Shown here in pieces: positions 24,597-34,728 of a DNA stretch of 64,000 nt. The notes under the pieces were generated by a model. The model did no database searches. It saw only the letters and a program-made list of their open reading frames with translations, and was not told the DNA's origin. Where the stretch lies: assembly GCA_015061815.1 (NCBI GenBank), contig SUVW01000005.1, positions 1 to 64,000 on the forward strand, read 5' to 3'. Source of the stretch: Lentisphaerota bacterium (GTDB taxonomy: Bacteria > Verrucomicrobiota > Lentisphaeria > Victivallales > Victivallaceae). Positions within the stretch are counted from its first letter, which is position 1. Each line of letters opens with the position of its first letter. The position numbers and the translations under genes are program-made.

Positions 24597-26399
24597 TCAG
24601 TAAGCGGATGATTCCCGGATGATTCCCCGGTAGAGTTTGAAGATGTCGTTTCCGGAAACGAATCCCATAAATTTTCCTTCGCGGTTTTTCACCGGCAGGT
24701 GTTCCAGGGATGAGTGTTCGAGCATATTCATGGCCCGGGCAAGGTCATCATCTTCATTAAGTATCCAGCGGGCAGGGGACATCAGATCGAAAACCAGCAT
24801 CGTCTCGGCGAAATGATGATCAAAGAGAACCGGAGTGATTTGTTCAAGTTGTACAATGCCAAGCAGTTGTTCATCCTGATCTAAAACCGGAAAAAAATCT
24901 GACTTGGGAGCATTTTCAATCACTGTCCGTAATTGCTTCATGGTCAATTCCGGAGCCAGCGGGGTGAATTCAGGAGTTATACACACCCGCACTGATAATG
25001 TACGCAACATTGCCTGATCCCGGTCTTCGGTCAGAAGATCGGCTTCCGCCAGAGCTTTGCGGTAAATCGAATTCGGTTCAAACCAGCGGGCCGCAGCATG
25101 CGATAAACTGGAAACTATCATCAGGGGAACCAGGAGAACATAACTGTATGTTACTTCTGCAATAAGAAATATTCCCGTCAAAGGGGCACGCAGAACAGCA
25201 GAAAATACTCCGCCCATGCCGACAATTATAAAATTTTCTTCCTGTAATTCCGCGATTCCGGAGAGATTTATCAGTCTGGCAAAGGCAAAGCCGGTAAATG
25301 CCCCGATGAACATGGTCGGGGCAAAAATACCGCCATCTCCTCCGGATTCAACGGTCAGGGCCGATACCGCAGCTTTTAAGATGATTGCGGCGGCAATAAT
25401 TATGGTTGCGGCCAATGGAATTGGCAAATTCTCCGTGAACGGGGAATTTTTCAGCAAAGCACCCATGTCACCATGCAGCAGGCGAATTATAAAATAGTAT
25501 CCCTGGCCGCGCAGGATCGGAAATGCCGCAAGAATAAGGCAAAGGAGTATCCCGCCGATAAAGATTTTACGCCCCGGGGAAGATAAATGTTTTTTTATGA
25601 CCGAGGTGATGAAATATACACTTTTTATCACCAAGACTCCGACTGCGGCACAAACGATCCCGCAGAGAAAATAGTAGGGGATCGCATCCAATCTCCAGGA
25701 TGGGTTGATGAAAAACAGAGCCTGTTCATGTTGAAATACCGCCCGTGAAACAACCAATGCTACTGCGCTGGAAATCAGCATCGGGATCAGAGCCGCGACA
25801 CTGAATTCCGGAAGCAGAACCTCTATGGCAAAGAGAACTCCGCCAACCGGACTCTGAAATATTGCAGAAATCGCCGCCGCTGCACCGCAGCCGATCATCA
25901 GCATTTTCTGTCGCCGGTCAACACCGAAAAAACCGGCGGTATTTGCGCCGATGGCGGCTCCGGTCAATACACTTGGAGCTTCCAATCCGGCTGATCCGCC
26001 GCAACCGACAGAGAGCGCACTGGAAATCACGTGAGAGAATGTTTCGCGCAAAGGGATACTGGTCCGGCGGCGGTTCAGGGACAGAATCAGCGGGCTCAAA
26101 CTTTTGGCATAACGGTTGCCGCCGAGATTCCGCTGGGCGGCATACGACAGAATTATACCGAATAAAGGTAAAAGAATAAATACGATGTCAGCGAACCAAA
26201 AATCCCTGGTTTGGAGATATTTACCGGTATGCTCAAGCAGAGAGACCAATTCATGGAGGATTCCGGCTGCTACCGCAGCAGTCACCCCGATAAGCATCGC
26301 CAATGGAACCGTTTGTGATTTATATCCCAAACGGTTTTCCCACTGTGTCTTCAATTTTTTGATCGATCGCCGGCGCAGCCGCAATAAAAATTTTTTCAT
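24597..26399 (-). CDS. ClC-family chloride channel/transporter with CBS domains
   Basis: 600 residues with about ten to twelve membrane helices. The pore motifs are GCGGSAGLEAPSV (the GSGIP/GREGP region, with an altered GSAGLEAP) and GGDGGIFAPTMFIGA (GxFxP). Residues 470-590 hold two CBS domains (VCITPEFTPLAPELTMKQL and DLMSPARWILNEDDDLARAM as starts), which usually sense adenine nucleotides. A gating-glutamate position appears as E in SAGLEAP, so proton-coupled exchange is possible. The promoter is at 26437-26465. Confidence 0.9.
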   Translation of the reverse strand: MKKFLLRLRRRSIKKLKTQWENRLGYKSQTVPLAMLIGVTAAVAAGILHELVSLLEHTGKYLQTRDFWFADIVFILLPLFGIILSYAAQRNLGGNRYAKSLSPLILSLNRRRTSIPLRETFSHVISSALSVGCGGSAGLEAPSVLTGAAIGANTAGFFGVDRRQKMLMIGCGAAAAISAIFQSPVGGVLFAIEVLLPEFSVAALIPMLISSAVALVVSRAVFQHEQALFFINPSWRLDAIPYYFLCGIVCAAVGVLVIKSVYFITSVIKKHLSSPGRKIFIGGILLCLILAAFPILRGQGYYFIIRLLHGDMGALLKNSPFTENLPIPLAATIIIAAAIILKAAVSALTVESGGDGGIFAPTMFIGAFTGFAFARLINLSGIAELQEENFIIVGMGGVFSAVLRAPLTGIFLIAEVTYSYVLLVPLMIVSSLSHAAARWFEPNSIYRKALAEADLLTEDRDQAMLRTLSVRVCITPEFTPLAPELTMKQLRTVIENAPKSDFFPVLDQDEQLLGIVQLEQITPVLFDHHFAETMLVFDLMSPARWILNEDDDLARAMNMLEHSSLEHLPVKNREGKFMGFVSGNDIFKLYRGIIRESSAY

Positions 26400-26436
26400 C
26401 GTCAGAATATTCAGAGTATCCGGAAAATGTTACTAT

Positions 26437-26465
26437 AATATAGCACAAAAACAGTGTTTTTACAA
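26437..26465 (-). promoter_or_regulatory. Promoter of the ClC gene
   Basis: On the minus strand, TTGTAA (26460-26465), 17-bp spacer ending in TGC, TATATT (26437-26442), an extended -10. Confidence 0.55.
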
Positions 26466-26509
26466 GACTTCTCTTATTATTCTGAAGAGTTTGTCAAAGG
26501 ATAATACGA

Positions 26510-27898
26510 TTATTCTGCCGGTTCAGTACTCTCTTGGATGGCGGTCGGTTCGGTGGCTCCATAAACCAGCCAGTGGTTGTCAGACAGTTTCAGTTTGACC
26601 AGAAATTCTGACTTTTTATCACCGGATGACAGGAGGCATTTTACTTCTGCATAAAGACCGTTTACTTTTGATTCAGGAAAAGAGAAGACCGGATTTTCAT
26701 ATTTTGTTACAGTTGCATTGGCAAGAGAGGCGTTGAATTCCGGAGTGGTCAAATCTTTTACCAGTTCCGCTTTGCCGTCACCGAACCATGAATTGACATA
26801 TTTTTCTGCGATTTTATCAGGTGCCGCATCTTTGGCAAAAACAGCTGATGCATCGATTTGAGAAACGGTCCATTTGTCAGCTTGCCGCTTGAGCTTGAAA
26901 ATTATCGAACCGGTCTCCCCGGTGGTGTCGATCGCAACTTCAACTTCCGGAGAGGATGAGATCGTCTGCCGTTTTACAGATTGAAAACCGGCGGTACGGG
27001 AGATGTTTGCGGCAAGAGTTTCTTTCATTTCCGCCATGCTTCCGGGAGTGAAAAACTCTGCAAGATAAGCGAATTTATTTTCATCAGCTCCTTCTGCCGG
27101 AGTTTCTTCTGCTTCACCGCTTCCGGTTGCAGTTCCCTCTGCCGGAACAGCTTCTGCCGCCGGTGGCGGATTTTTGCACTCCCGGCAAAAACGCTTGATA
27201 AATTGAACCGGTTTTTCCGAGGTCAGAGAGTTGTCAATGGCTGTTATTTTCCAGAAATAACCATCCCGGACAAGGGATATCCGGCCGGAATCAGCCAGAA
27301 ATTTTACATTAACGCTGTCACTTCTCCCGCGTGATGTTCCTCCTGAAACCTGAAAAATTTTACCGTTGAAGCCTTCGGCGGCCTCCGGCCGCAGTCCCAT
27401 AGGAATTCCATCCGTTTTTGCCTGCAATTCCGGTGTCAGAAATTCTTTCAGTGTTGCCGCTTCTCCGGCGGCACAACGGGCAAGGAAGTTCTCCACGCAA
27501 TCTTTTGCAAGGGGGAAAGTTTCACTGTAACCGGCAAGTTTCCAGGAGGCGTACTCGCTTTTGAAAGTCAGTTTTAAACATTTTTCCTCCTTTTTTTCCG
27601 TAAAAAAAGCATATATGACTGCTTTTTCCGGAGTCGTTTTTCTGATATTCACATCTTCGTATGCTGCTTTTACGGCAATGATTTTGCGCCGCAGCGCACG
27701 TGGAATGCCATTTTGACGGATCTGGTCACTCAACTGATCGTCGGCAATAAAAGGGATCGCGCCGAATGAGTCATCGGCGATTATGACATCACGGAAATTT
27801 TTGAAACATTTCATCGGCATCTCTTCTGATGCGAAAATTGTTGATGCCGTGAAAACCGCAATTACTGAAACAATGTATGTCAAAAATTTTTTTCTCAT
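26510..27898 (-). CDS. Hypothetical secreted protein with repeated domains
   Basis: 462 residues. A signal peptide is predicted (MRKKFLTYIVSVIAVFTASTIFA). Two similar regions of about 120 residues each show the pattern of NTF2-like or DUF4878-like domains: FLARCAAGEAATLKEFLTPELQA and YVNSWFGDGKAELVKDLTTPEFNA, each followed by strands and a WxI or WLV segment (FWKITAID, HWLVYGA). An Ala/Glu/Pro-rich linker (AEAVPAEGTATG ...) separates them. No function is assigned. It is the last gene of the parE-parC-MFS-OppB run, 48 bp after the permease. Confidence 0.6.
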   Translation of the reverse strand: MRKKFLTYIVSVIAVFTASTIFASEEMPMKCFKNFRDVIIADDSFGAIPFIADDQLSDQIRQNGIPRALRRKIIAVKAAYEDVNIRKTTPEKAVIYAFFTEKKEEKCLKLTFKSEYASWKLAGYSETFPLAKDCVENFLARCAAGEAATLKEFLTPELQAKTDGIPMGLRPEAAEGFNGKIFQVSGGTSRGRSDSVNVKFLADSGRISLVRDGYFWKITAIDNSLTSEKPVQFIKRFCRECKNPPPAAEAVPAEGTATGSGEAEETPAEGADENKFAYLAEFFTPGSMAEMKETLAANISRTAGFQSVKRQTISSSPEVEVAIDTTGETGSIIFKLKRQADKWTVSQIDASAVFAKDAAPDKIAEKYVNSWFGDGKAELVKDLTTPEFNASLANATVTKYENPVFSFPESKVNGLYAEVKCLLSSGDKKSEFLVKLKLSDNHWLVYGATEPTAIQESTEPAE

Positions 27899-27946
27899 CT
27901 TACTTTCTCCTGAAAATTGCCTTTTTCATAATCTATCATCATTTTG

Positions 27947-28963
27947 TTATTTTGTCAACCTGATTCTGGGATCAACTGCGATATAGAGGAGGTCTGCCAG
28001 CAATATTCCGGTCAGAGTCAGCGTGCCGGCAAATGTAAAAAGTGCCATTTGCAGCGGATAATCCCGGCTGGAAAGAGCCTGCAAAGACAAAGTTCCCATT
28101 CCGGGCAGATTGAATATATACTCCACAATCACGCTTCCGGCGATAAGTGATGGCAGGATGCCGGAAAAGAGCGTGACCATTGTGATCAAAGCATTGCCGA
28201 AAGCGTGCTTCCACAGTATCCGGTTTTCGGATAGGCCTTTAGCTCTGGCACTGCGTATATAATCAGAATGTATATTTTGCAGAACACTTCCTCTGGTGTA
28301 GCGGGATAATCCGGCAAATCCGGCATAAGTCAGGCATATTACCGGCAAAACCGTGTGCCGCAGCTGCTGCCATTGGTATTCCCAAATCGACAGATGCAGC
28401 GTTTCCGGATCCGGCGGCATGGCTGCTAAAGGAAATATCGGGAACTTGCCACCCTCGCACAACCATGCCTGCAGCAGCAGACCGACCCACATTACCGGCA
28501 GGGAGTAGAGAATAAAAAGCACTGTTTCACAACTGCGGTCAAACAGAGTTCCGGCTCTGGCAGCTGAAAATACTCCGATCGGGATCGACAATAAATAAGT
28601 TATAAAGATGGCCCATAAATTGAGTTTGATGGTAAACCACGCTCTTTCTGCGATGATGTCTGTAACTTTTCTGCCCGGTTCGACGGTTGCCGATTCTCCG
28701 AAATCTCCGTTGCGGAGAATATTTCCCAACCACAATATAAAGCCGGTGAGAACCGGTTTGTCCAGATTGAGTTTTTCCCGCAGAGAGTTGTTTTGAGTCA
28801 GGAATCCGGATTGACTGTTGACCGTTTCTCCGGTACCGGTAAGCATATCGCTCCGGGTCGGATCTCCCGGAGCCAGCCGCAGCATTATGTAACTTACCAG
28901 CAGTATGATCGTCAGGGTGATCACTGCCAGCAGTAAACGTTTGATTATATAGGAGATCATCAA
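27947..28963 (-). CDS. ABC transporter permease, OppB/DppB type
   Basis: 338 residues with six membrane segments. The N-terminus LLLAVITLTIILLVSYIMLRLAPGDP is characteristic of the OppB subfamily, and the EAA loop is seen as YIRSARAKGLSENRILWKHAFGNAL (motif positions about 240-265). It would form half of the membrane pore of a peptide or oligosaccharide importer. No OppC-type partner, ATPase or binding protein is adjacent, so these must be encoded elsewhere or the gene is an orphan. It overlaps the MFS gene by 4 bp. Confidence 0.88.
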   Translation of the reverse strand: MMISYIIKRLLLAVITLTIILLVSYIMLRLAPGDPTRSDMLTGTGETVNSQSGFLTQNNSLREKLNLDKPVLTGFILWLGNILRNGDFGESATVEPGRKVTDIIAERAWFTIKLNLWAIFITYLLSIPIGVFSAARAGTLFDRSCETVLFILYSLPVMWVGLLLQAWLCEGGKFPIFPLAAMPPDPETLHLSIWEYQWQQLRHTVLPVICLTYAGFAGLSRYTRGSVLQNIHSDYIRSARAKGLSENRILWKHAFGNALITMVTLFSGILPSLIAGSVIVEYIFNLPGMGTLSLQALSSRDYPLQMALFTFAGTLTLTGILLADLLYIAVDPRIRLTK

Positions 28964-30198
28964 TTTTCCGGTACTTTCACTTTAGTCAACAAAAATGCGC
29001 CGCAGGCAAAGGGCAGAATCATCAGCGAAATACCGAGTTCCGCTTTCCCCCAAAGATGAACCGCAAACGGTATCATTACCAGTGGCCCGATGATGGTGGT
29101 GAATCTGCCGAAGATATTGTAAACGGCAAATAATTCAGCCGCGCGTCCGGCGGGAATTATCATACTGAATACGGAACGGCTCAAGGATTGTATTCCGCCC
29201 TGGACCATGCCGATTGCTCCGGCTGCGGCATAGAAAAGCCAGACCCGTATTTCTGCCGCCGGACAAAAAGACATAATTGTTACCAGCATTGCGATGACGA
29301 TGTAAATGCTTATTGCAGTCAGAATCATTTTTTTTGCGGAAAAAATTTTGGCCAGAAAACCGAAAAGCAAGGTGAATGGCATGCCGATTATTTGCAGCGC
29401 GAGGATGGTCAACATGATTTTGCTGTTGGATAATTGCAATCCTTTGGCAATCAGGGCCGCCTGCATCATGATCGTGCCAACTCCATCTATATAGAGGAAG
29501 TACGCCAGTAAAAACAGTAAAATATTTTTTTCTTTGCAAATAAAACGCAACGTATCCGTCAGTTTTATCCGGTCGGCGGCAACGACTGTTTTTTCCCGGA
29601 CATTTTTCAACAGCGGCAGTGAACCGAGTCCCCACCACAAGGCCGCAATGATAAATGCACCGGGGAAAAAATATTTTCCTCCGGCAATGCTCATCAGCGG
29701 CAGACAGCATAAAAATGAGATCAACGCTCCGGCATATCCCAGCGCAAATCCCCAGCTGGAAACAGTGTCGCGCTCTTTTCGTGTGGTTATATTTAACAGC
29801 AGAGAGTCATAAAAACTGTTGGCTCCCATGAAACTTATTATTCCTGAAAAACTGATGCCGATGATGATATACGGTATCAATAATGAGTTTTTTATACAGA
29901 AAATCGCGGTATAGGCTAATGTGGAAAGCACTCCGGTCAGTGTGAAAAGAGCAACTGTCAGAACTTTTTTGTTTCCGGCATCGATTTTCGGACCGGAAAA
30001 TACCGAAATCGCTCCGGCAGCCAATCCGGCAATACTGCAGGTGTATCCCCAATATTCAGTACTTTGGGCTTCTGATAAAACTCCTTGAGCATAAGTCGCC
30101 AGAAAAAGAGGAGCTGCAACTGTCCTTACGATCATCGCATACGCTGAAAGCGCCGGATCATAGGCCAGCCAGGATTTTTGTGCTTTGGAAAAAGCCAT
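28960..30198 (-). CDS. MFS transporter, UMF1/Atg22-like
   Basis: 412 residues with about twelve membrane helices. The N-terminal QKSWLAYDPALSAYAMIVRTV matches the WxxYDxANSAYA motif of the UMF1 (Atg22-like) family, and SSWGFALGYAGALISFL fits the fifth-helix region. In other organisms such proteins export amino acids or other small solutes; the substrate here is not known. It is 24 bp after parC and overlaps the OppB-type permease, so the transporters share the topoisomerase transcript. Confidence 0.82.
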   Translation of the reverse strand: MAFSKAQKSWLAYDPALSAYAMIVRTVAAPLFLATYAQGVLSEAQSTEYWGYTCSIAGLAAGAISVFSGPKIDAGNKKVLTVALFTLTGVLSTLAYTAIFCIKNSLLIPYIIIGISFSGIISFMGANSFYDSLLLNITTRKERDTVSSWGFALGYAGALISFLCCLPLMSIAGGKYFFPGAFIIAALWWGLGSLPLLKNVREKTVVAADRIKLTDTLRFICKEKNILLFLLAYFLYIDGVGTIMMQAALIAKGLQLSNSKIMLTILALQIIGMPFTLLFGFLAKIFSAKKMILTAISIYIVIAMLVTIMSFCPAAEIRVWLFYAAAGAIGMVQGGIQSLSRSVFSMIIPAGRAAELFAVYNIFGRFTTIIGPLVMIPFAVHLWGKAELGISLMILPFACGAFLLTKVKVPEN

Positions 30199-30222
30199 TG
30201 TTTTTTCTCTGCGTTTCTTATC

Positions 30223-32865
30223 TTAAAAACCGAATTCCGGTTGAATGATCCCGAGATCATCATCATTGTTGACCGTTTCAGTTTTTTTGGCAATGACCGG
30301 TGATGATGATTTATTCCGCTTACGACGCGGAATGTCATCCGGTTCTCCGGATAATTCCCATTTCTCTCCGACGACCGCTTCTTCTGCGACTGTTTCTTCC
30401 GCGACCGTTTCTTCCGCGACCGTTTCTTCCGCGATCGTTTCTTCCGCGATCGTTTCTTCCGCGACCGTTTCTTCTGTGACCGTTTCTTCTGTGACCGTTT
30501 CTTCTGCGACCGTTTCTTCGACGCCCGTTTCTTCGACGCCCGTTTCTTTACTTGCAGTTTCAACGGGTACAACAGATGGAGTTGCCGCCTGTGGACGGAA
30601 CGCCTGTTTCGCCGCTTCCCGGGCCGCTGCTGCAATAGTCATGATCTCTTTGGGGATCGGTAATTTTATATTTTTTTCCGGAGTATCGCTTTCCGGAATA
30701 TCTTTTTCCGGTTCACCGGAAATATTTTCCATTTCTTCCGGGGATTCATCATCGGCGGACTCTGTTTCCGGATCATTCGCAACGATCAGTGCAGCAATCT
30801 CCTCTTCGGTCAGATACCGGTTGTGGACAACTTTGGTCATGGTTTTATTGCTGATAAGCACTCCCCTGGCTTTGGGGGCGCGAACCGGAAATTCCATTAA
30901 GTTCAGTTCTCGGGTGATGTTTTTGCCTCTGGCATCCTCTTCGCTCCATAAATAAATGGCATCTGCTCGCGGTGTGAGTAATTCCAGGCGACACCCCGGC
31001 GGGCAGAGCATATACTCTTTTTCCAGAATAAATCCGCCGATCGAAGTGCGTTTACCATAATATTTCCCGCTTTTGTTCTCCCGGTATATCACGCCGAATT
31101 GAGTTTCCGCATCATATTTGCGGAAGTCATACAGTTTGCCGAGGAAAAGTTTTTCCGGAACCATCGGGATGACTTTGTATTTTCCGCTTTTTTCAATGCA
31201 CAGCAACCGGTCATATTCATTGCAAACGATAATGTCATCGCTTTTGATCCCGGTGCCGACATAACCGGTGCGGCGTTCCCAACCGACTTTGATATTATTC
31301 AGAGCGGCAGCTTTGCGGTCAATTTGTTCAATTTTTTCAATTTCAGTGCGTCGCGGGAAATTACTGCCATACTTCTTTTTGATTTCCTGCAATTCGCTGA
31401 TGGCATAATCGATCAGATGAGTGAGTTTGTGACGTATTTTTTTGATTTTTTCATCAATTTCCCGAAGTTCCTGCTGGTTCTTTTCAATATCGAACCGGGC
31501 GATCCTGCGAACCGGAAGAGCTAAAAGTTTATCCACATCCTCATTGGTCACATCCCGCAGCAGTAAATTCCGGAATGGGGCCAATCCGGTGTGCACTTCT
31601 CTGTACTCCTCTTCCTGATTGCGGCACTCTTCGATCTTTTTATAGATACGGTTTTCAAAGAATATCTGTGCCAGCGTTTTTGCATGGTGAAGTTCATTCT
31701 GCCGGTCAAGATCGATCTCCAACTCCCGTTTTAAATAACCGACCAATTTTTCCACATTGCGTTTGAGGACCTGACTTACGCTCATTTGTACCGGTTTGCG
31801 GTCACAGATGACAACAATGCGGGAGGATATGGATATGGAACAATCTGTATACATATACAACCCCTGCAAAGTTTGTTCAGGGGTGTAACCTCTGGTCGGA
31901 GTTACCCGTATTTCAACATGATCGGTGGTGAAATCATCCACACTGGATATCCGGATCTTATTCTTTTCAGCCGCCCGTTCGATCGATGCCACCAGCGATT
32001 CGGACGTACAGGTTGCCGGAATTTCCCGGATGATCAGGTCGCGTCCATCAATATCTATTTTTGCCCGGAGAATAACTCTGCCGTTACCGTCTTCATACTC
32101 TCTGACGTCCATCAATGCTCCCTGCTGGAAGTCCGGGTAAAGTTCAAAAGGACGGCCTTCAAGAACCGCGATTTCCGCATCGATAAGCTCGTTGAAGTTA
32201 TGCGGCAAAACGCTGGTCGACATACCAACGGCAATACCGTCACTGCCCAGCATCAGCAAACTGGGCAACTTCGCAGGAAGCACGACCGGTTCCTCTTCGC
32301 GGCCATCGTAATTGGGGACAAAGGTCGTGATGTCATTGTTGAACATCATTTCATGAGCAAGTTTGCTCAAGCCGCACTCGGTATAACGACCGGCAGCAGC
32401 CGGACTGCCGGTGAGAATATTTCCAAAGTTACCCTGCTTTATAATGAAGTACGGGATATTGAGATACTCTGTTTTTTCCTGACCGGATTTGCGGTCACGG
32501 TATGTATTTTCGATCAGGCCGCCTTTATTGGCCAGAACGACCAGCGCATCTTCGATGGAAGCATTGCCATGCGGGTGATAATGCATGGTGTTCCCGACGA
32601 TATTGGCTACTTTGTGAGTGCGGCCGTCATAGACCTGATACAAGGCCCAGAGAATACGCCGCTGAACCGGCTTCAACCCGTCATCCACATCCGGAATGGC
32701 ACGGGAACCGATCACATAACTGGCGTAATCCAGAAAGTTGCGGTCAACCATTTTCCGGAAGTAGTCATTGGTGCCCTGTTTTTGTTTGGCGATAGCGGTG
32801 GAATCGTTTTCTTCCTCGCTTTCTGCTGCCGGATTTTCAATTTGGGGATCGAATTCATCATTCAT
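30223..32865 (-). CDS. parC: Type IIA topoisomerase subunit A (topoisomerase IV, ParC-like)
   Basis: 880 residues from ATG 32865, chosen because GGAGGT lies eight bases upstream; the frame also allows TTG at 32871. The breakage-reunion domain shows DYASYVIGSRAIPDVDDGLKP, HYHPHGNASIEDAL and the active-site Tyr in AAGRYTE. The C-terminal blades end near residue 720. A long acidic tail follows, with eleven five-residue xxEET units at about residues 771-831, after which come basic residues (PRRKRNK). It decatenates DNA with ParE, whose gene overlaps by 8 bp. Confidence 0.92.
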   Translation of the reverse strand: MNDEFDPQIENPAAESEEENDSTAIAKQKQGTNDYFRKMVDRNFLDYASYVIGSRAIPDVDDGLKPVQRRILWALYQVYDGRTHKVANIVGNTMHYHPHGNASIEDALVVLANKGGLIENTYRDRKSGQEKTEYLNIPYFIIKQGNFGNILTGSPAAAGRYTECGLSKLAHEMMFNNDITTFVPNYDGREEEPVVLPAKLPSLLMLGSDGIAVGMSTSVLPHNFNELIDAEIAVLEGRPFELYPDFQQGALMDVREYEDGNGRVILRAKIDIDGRDLIIREIPATCTSESLVASIERAAEKNKIRISSVDDFTTDHVEIRVTPTRGYTPEQTLQGLYMYTDCSISISSRIVVICDRKPVQMSVSQVLKRNVEKLVGYLKRELEIDLDRQNELHHAKTLAQIFFENRIYKKIEECRNQEEEYREVHTGLAPFRNLLLRDVTNEDVDKLLALPVRRIARFDIEKNQQELREIDEKIKKIRHKLTHLIDYAISELQEIKKKYGSNFPRRTEIEKIEQIDRKAAALNNIKVGWERRTGYVGTGIKSDDIIVCNEYDRLLCIEKSGKYKVIPMVPEKLFLGKLYDFRKYDAETQFGVIYRENKSGKYYGKRTSIGGFILEKEYMLCPPGCRLELLTPRADAIYLWSEEDARGKNITRELNLMEFPVRAPKARGVLISNKTMTKVVHNRYLTEEEIAALIVANDPETESADDESPEEMENISGEPEKDIPESDTPEKNIKLPIPKEIMTIAAAAREAAKQAFRPQAATPSVVPVETASKETGVEETGVEETVAEETVTEETVTEETVAEETIAEETIAEETVAEETVAEETVAEEAVVGEKWELSGEPDDIPRRKRNKSSSPVIAKKTETVNNDDDLGIIQPEFGF
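30376..30545 (-). repeat. 15-bp tandem repeat inside parC
   Basis: About eleven imperfect copies of a 15-bp unit (VAEET, VTEET, IAEET or GVEET). The DNA copies are nearly identical, so the repeat is probably young and prone to change in number. The other reading frames also stay open across it and give basic repeats such as KKRSQ, which are not taken as genes. Confidence 0.9.
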
Positions 32866-34687
32866 AATCAACGACCTCCAGATTGTTCATGATATACTCT
32901 TTCCTCTCCGGAGTGTTGTCACCCATGTAGAATTTCAAAACATCATGCACTCCATGCATATTGTCCAGAGTTACCGGTGATAAGCGCATATTTTCTCCGA
33001 TAAATTCACCGAAATCATCCGGGGATATTTCGCCTAATCCTTTGAAACGGGTTATTTCGCATTTTCCCAATTCCGCAGCAGCTTTGTCCCGTTCTGCTTC
33101 ATTGTAGCAATATATGATATCTTTTCCTTTTTTTACCCGGAAAAGCGGAGTTTCCAATACATAAAGGTGGCCGGAAAGTACCAATTCATTGAAAAACGAG
33201 AGGAAAAATGTCAACAGCAGATTACGTATGTGCAGGCCATCCACATCTGCATCTGTTGCAAGAATTATTTTGTCATAGCGGAGGTTTTCAGTGGAATCTT
33301 CCACGCCCAGAGCCTGTATCAAAAACGTTAATTCTTCGTTTTTATAGATCATTTCAATGGTTTCGCCGAAAGCATTTTTCGGTTTTCCCCGCAGGGCGAA
33401 TATCGCCTGATTATCCACATCGCGCTTCTTTTCCAGAGAGCCGGCGGCAGAATCACCCTCGGTAAGAAAAATCATGGTCTCTTTGGGTTCGATTTTGCGC
33501 GGCCATTTGTCACCGACATGATATTTGCAATCTTTCAGTTTGGGAATGCGCAATCTGGTTTTCTGACTGGTTTCCCTGAATTTCTTTTTTGCTTCCTGGG
33601 TCTGTTTGTGGAATTGCTCGTTGCGGTTGACTTTGTCAATAACGATTTCGGCAATTTCTTTATGTTTGTGCAGATAATCGGCCACTGCGGCACTGACTGC
33701 GGTGACGACCGGTCCGCGCACATCGGTATTTCCCAGTTTATTTTTGGTTTGGGATTCAAAAACCGGTTCTTTTACTTTTATGGCAACAGCTCCGATCATA
33801 CCGTCACGGATGGCATCAGCTTTGAAACTTTTGCCGGAATATTCATTTATGCCTTTGAGGACACCTTCTTTGAATGCAGACAAATGGGTTCCGCCGTCAC
33901 TGGTATATTGACCGTTGACAAAAGAGTAACTGGTCTCATAGTTGTCATTGTGAGTGAGGGCGAATTCCAACTGTTTACTGCGGAAATAGATGATATCATA
34001 GAGTCTTTCATCACCGGTTTCTGTTTCCAGCAAATCGCACAATCCGTTGGCGGAATAGTATCTTTCACCATTGAGGTAAAGGGATAATCCGCTGTTCAAA
34101 TATGCATACATCCAAATCCGTTTCTGCACATAATCCATTTTGAATTTGTAATCCGGAAACTTTTCCGGGTCAGGGATGAATTCAACAAATGTACCGTTTT
34201 TTTCGGAACACTCCCCGGTTTTGTCTGAAGTCAGCTCTCCCCGGCAGAATTCAGCTTCCCGGAATTGTCCATCCCGCACGCTGCGGGCCTTGAAATAAAC
34301 CGACAGCGCGTTGGCTGCTTTGGTGCCGACGCCATTCATACCGATGGAGTATTGAAACGCATCACTGTTATATTTGCCGCCGGTATTCATCAGCGAAACA
34401 CAATCCACCAGTTTGCCAAGCGGAATACCGCGTCCGTAATCCCGGATCGACACCCGGCCGCTGTCCACATCAACTGTGACTTCGATTTTTCTGCCGCACC
34501 CCATTATGAATTCATCAATGGAGTTGTCAATGATCTCTTTCAGCAAAATATATATGCCGTCATCCTGATGGGAACCGTTCCCCAGACGTCCGATATACAT
34601 TCCGGGGCGCAACCGGATATGTTCCAGAGCAGAGAGCGTCTGAATGGAAGTATCTCCGTAAAGGTTGTTGTTGGTTGTTTCCGGCAT
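32858..34687 (-). CDS. parE: Type IIA topoisomerase subunit B (topoisomerase IV, ParE-like)
   Basis: 609 residues. The GHKL ATPase domain shows EIIDNSIDEF, DYGRGIPLGK and MNGVGTKAANALS. The TOPRIM domain has FLTEGDSAAGSLEKKRD and later the DADVDGLHIRNLLL metal site. The length is short, without the gyrase-specific insert, which together with the adjoining A subunit favours topoisomerase IV over gyrase. The start has its own promoter 42 bp upstream. Confidence 0.92.
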   Translation of the reverse strand: MPETTNNNLYGDTSIQTLSALEHIRLRPGMYIGRLGNGSHQDDGIYILLKEIIDNSIDEFIMGCGRKIEVTVDVDSGRVSIRDYGRGIPLGKLVDCVSLMNTGGKYNSDAFQYSIGMNGVGTKAANALSVYFKARSVRDGQFREAEFCRGELTSDKTGECSEKNGTFVEFIPDPEKFPDYKFKMDYVQKRIWMYAYLNSGLSLYLNGERYYSANGLCDLLETETGDERLYDIIYFRSKQLEFALTHNDNYETSYSFVNGQYTSDGGTHLSAFKEGVLKGINEYSGKSFKADAIRDGMIGAVAIKVKEPVFESQTKNKLGNTDVRGPVVTAVSAAVADYLHKHKEIAEIVIDKVNRNEQFHKQTQEAKKKFRETSQKTRLRIPKLKDCKYHVGDKWPRKIEPKETMIFLTEGDSAAGSLEKKRDVDNQAIFALRGKPKNAFGETIEMIYKNEELTFLIQALGVEDSTENLRYDKIILATDADVDGLHIRNLLLTFFLSFFNELVLSGHLYVLETPLFRVKKGKDIIYCYNEAERDKAAAELGKCEITRFKGLGEISPDDFGEFIGENMRLSPVTLDNMHGVHDVLKFYMGDNTPERKEYIMNNLEVVDYE

Positions 34688-34728
34688 ATCTCTGGTTTAT
34701 TGCTGTTGATTATAAATATATTTTGAAA

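Noticed and set aside
30376-30545. CRISPR-like tandem repeat
   Set aside because: The units are 15 bp, contiguous and in frame within parC, with no spacers.
30132-30635. Minus-strand frame with KKRSQ repeats across the parC tail
   Set aside because: It is the other frame of the 15-bp repeat; parC itself is in the true frame with its domains intact.
31786-32892. Plus-strand open frame of 368 codons opposite parC
   Set aside because: It is a shadow of parC, without a ribosome binding site or any recognisable domain.
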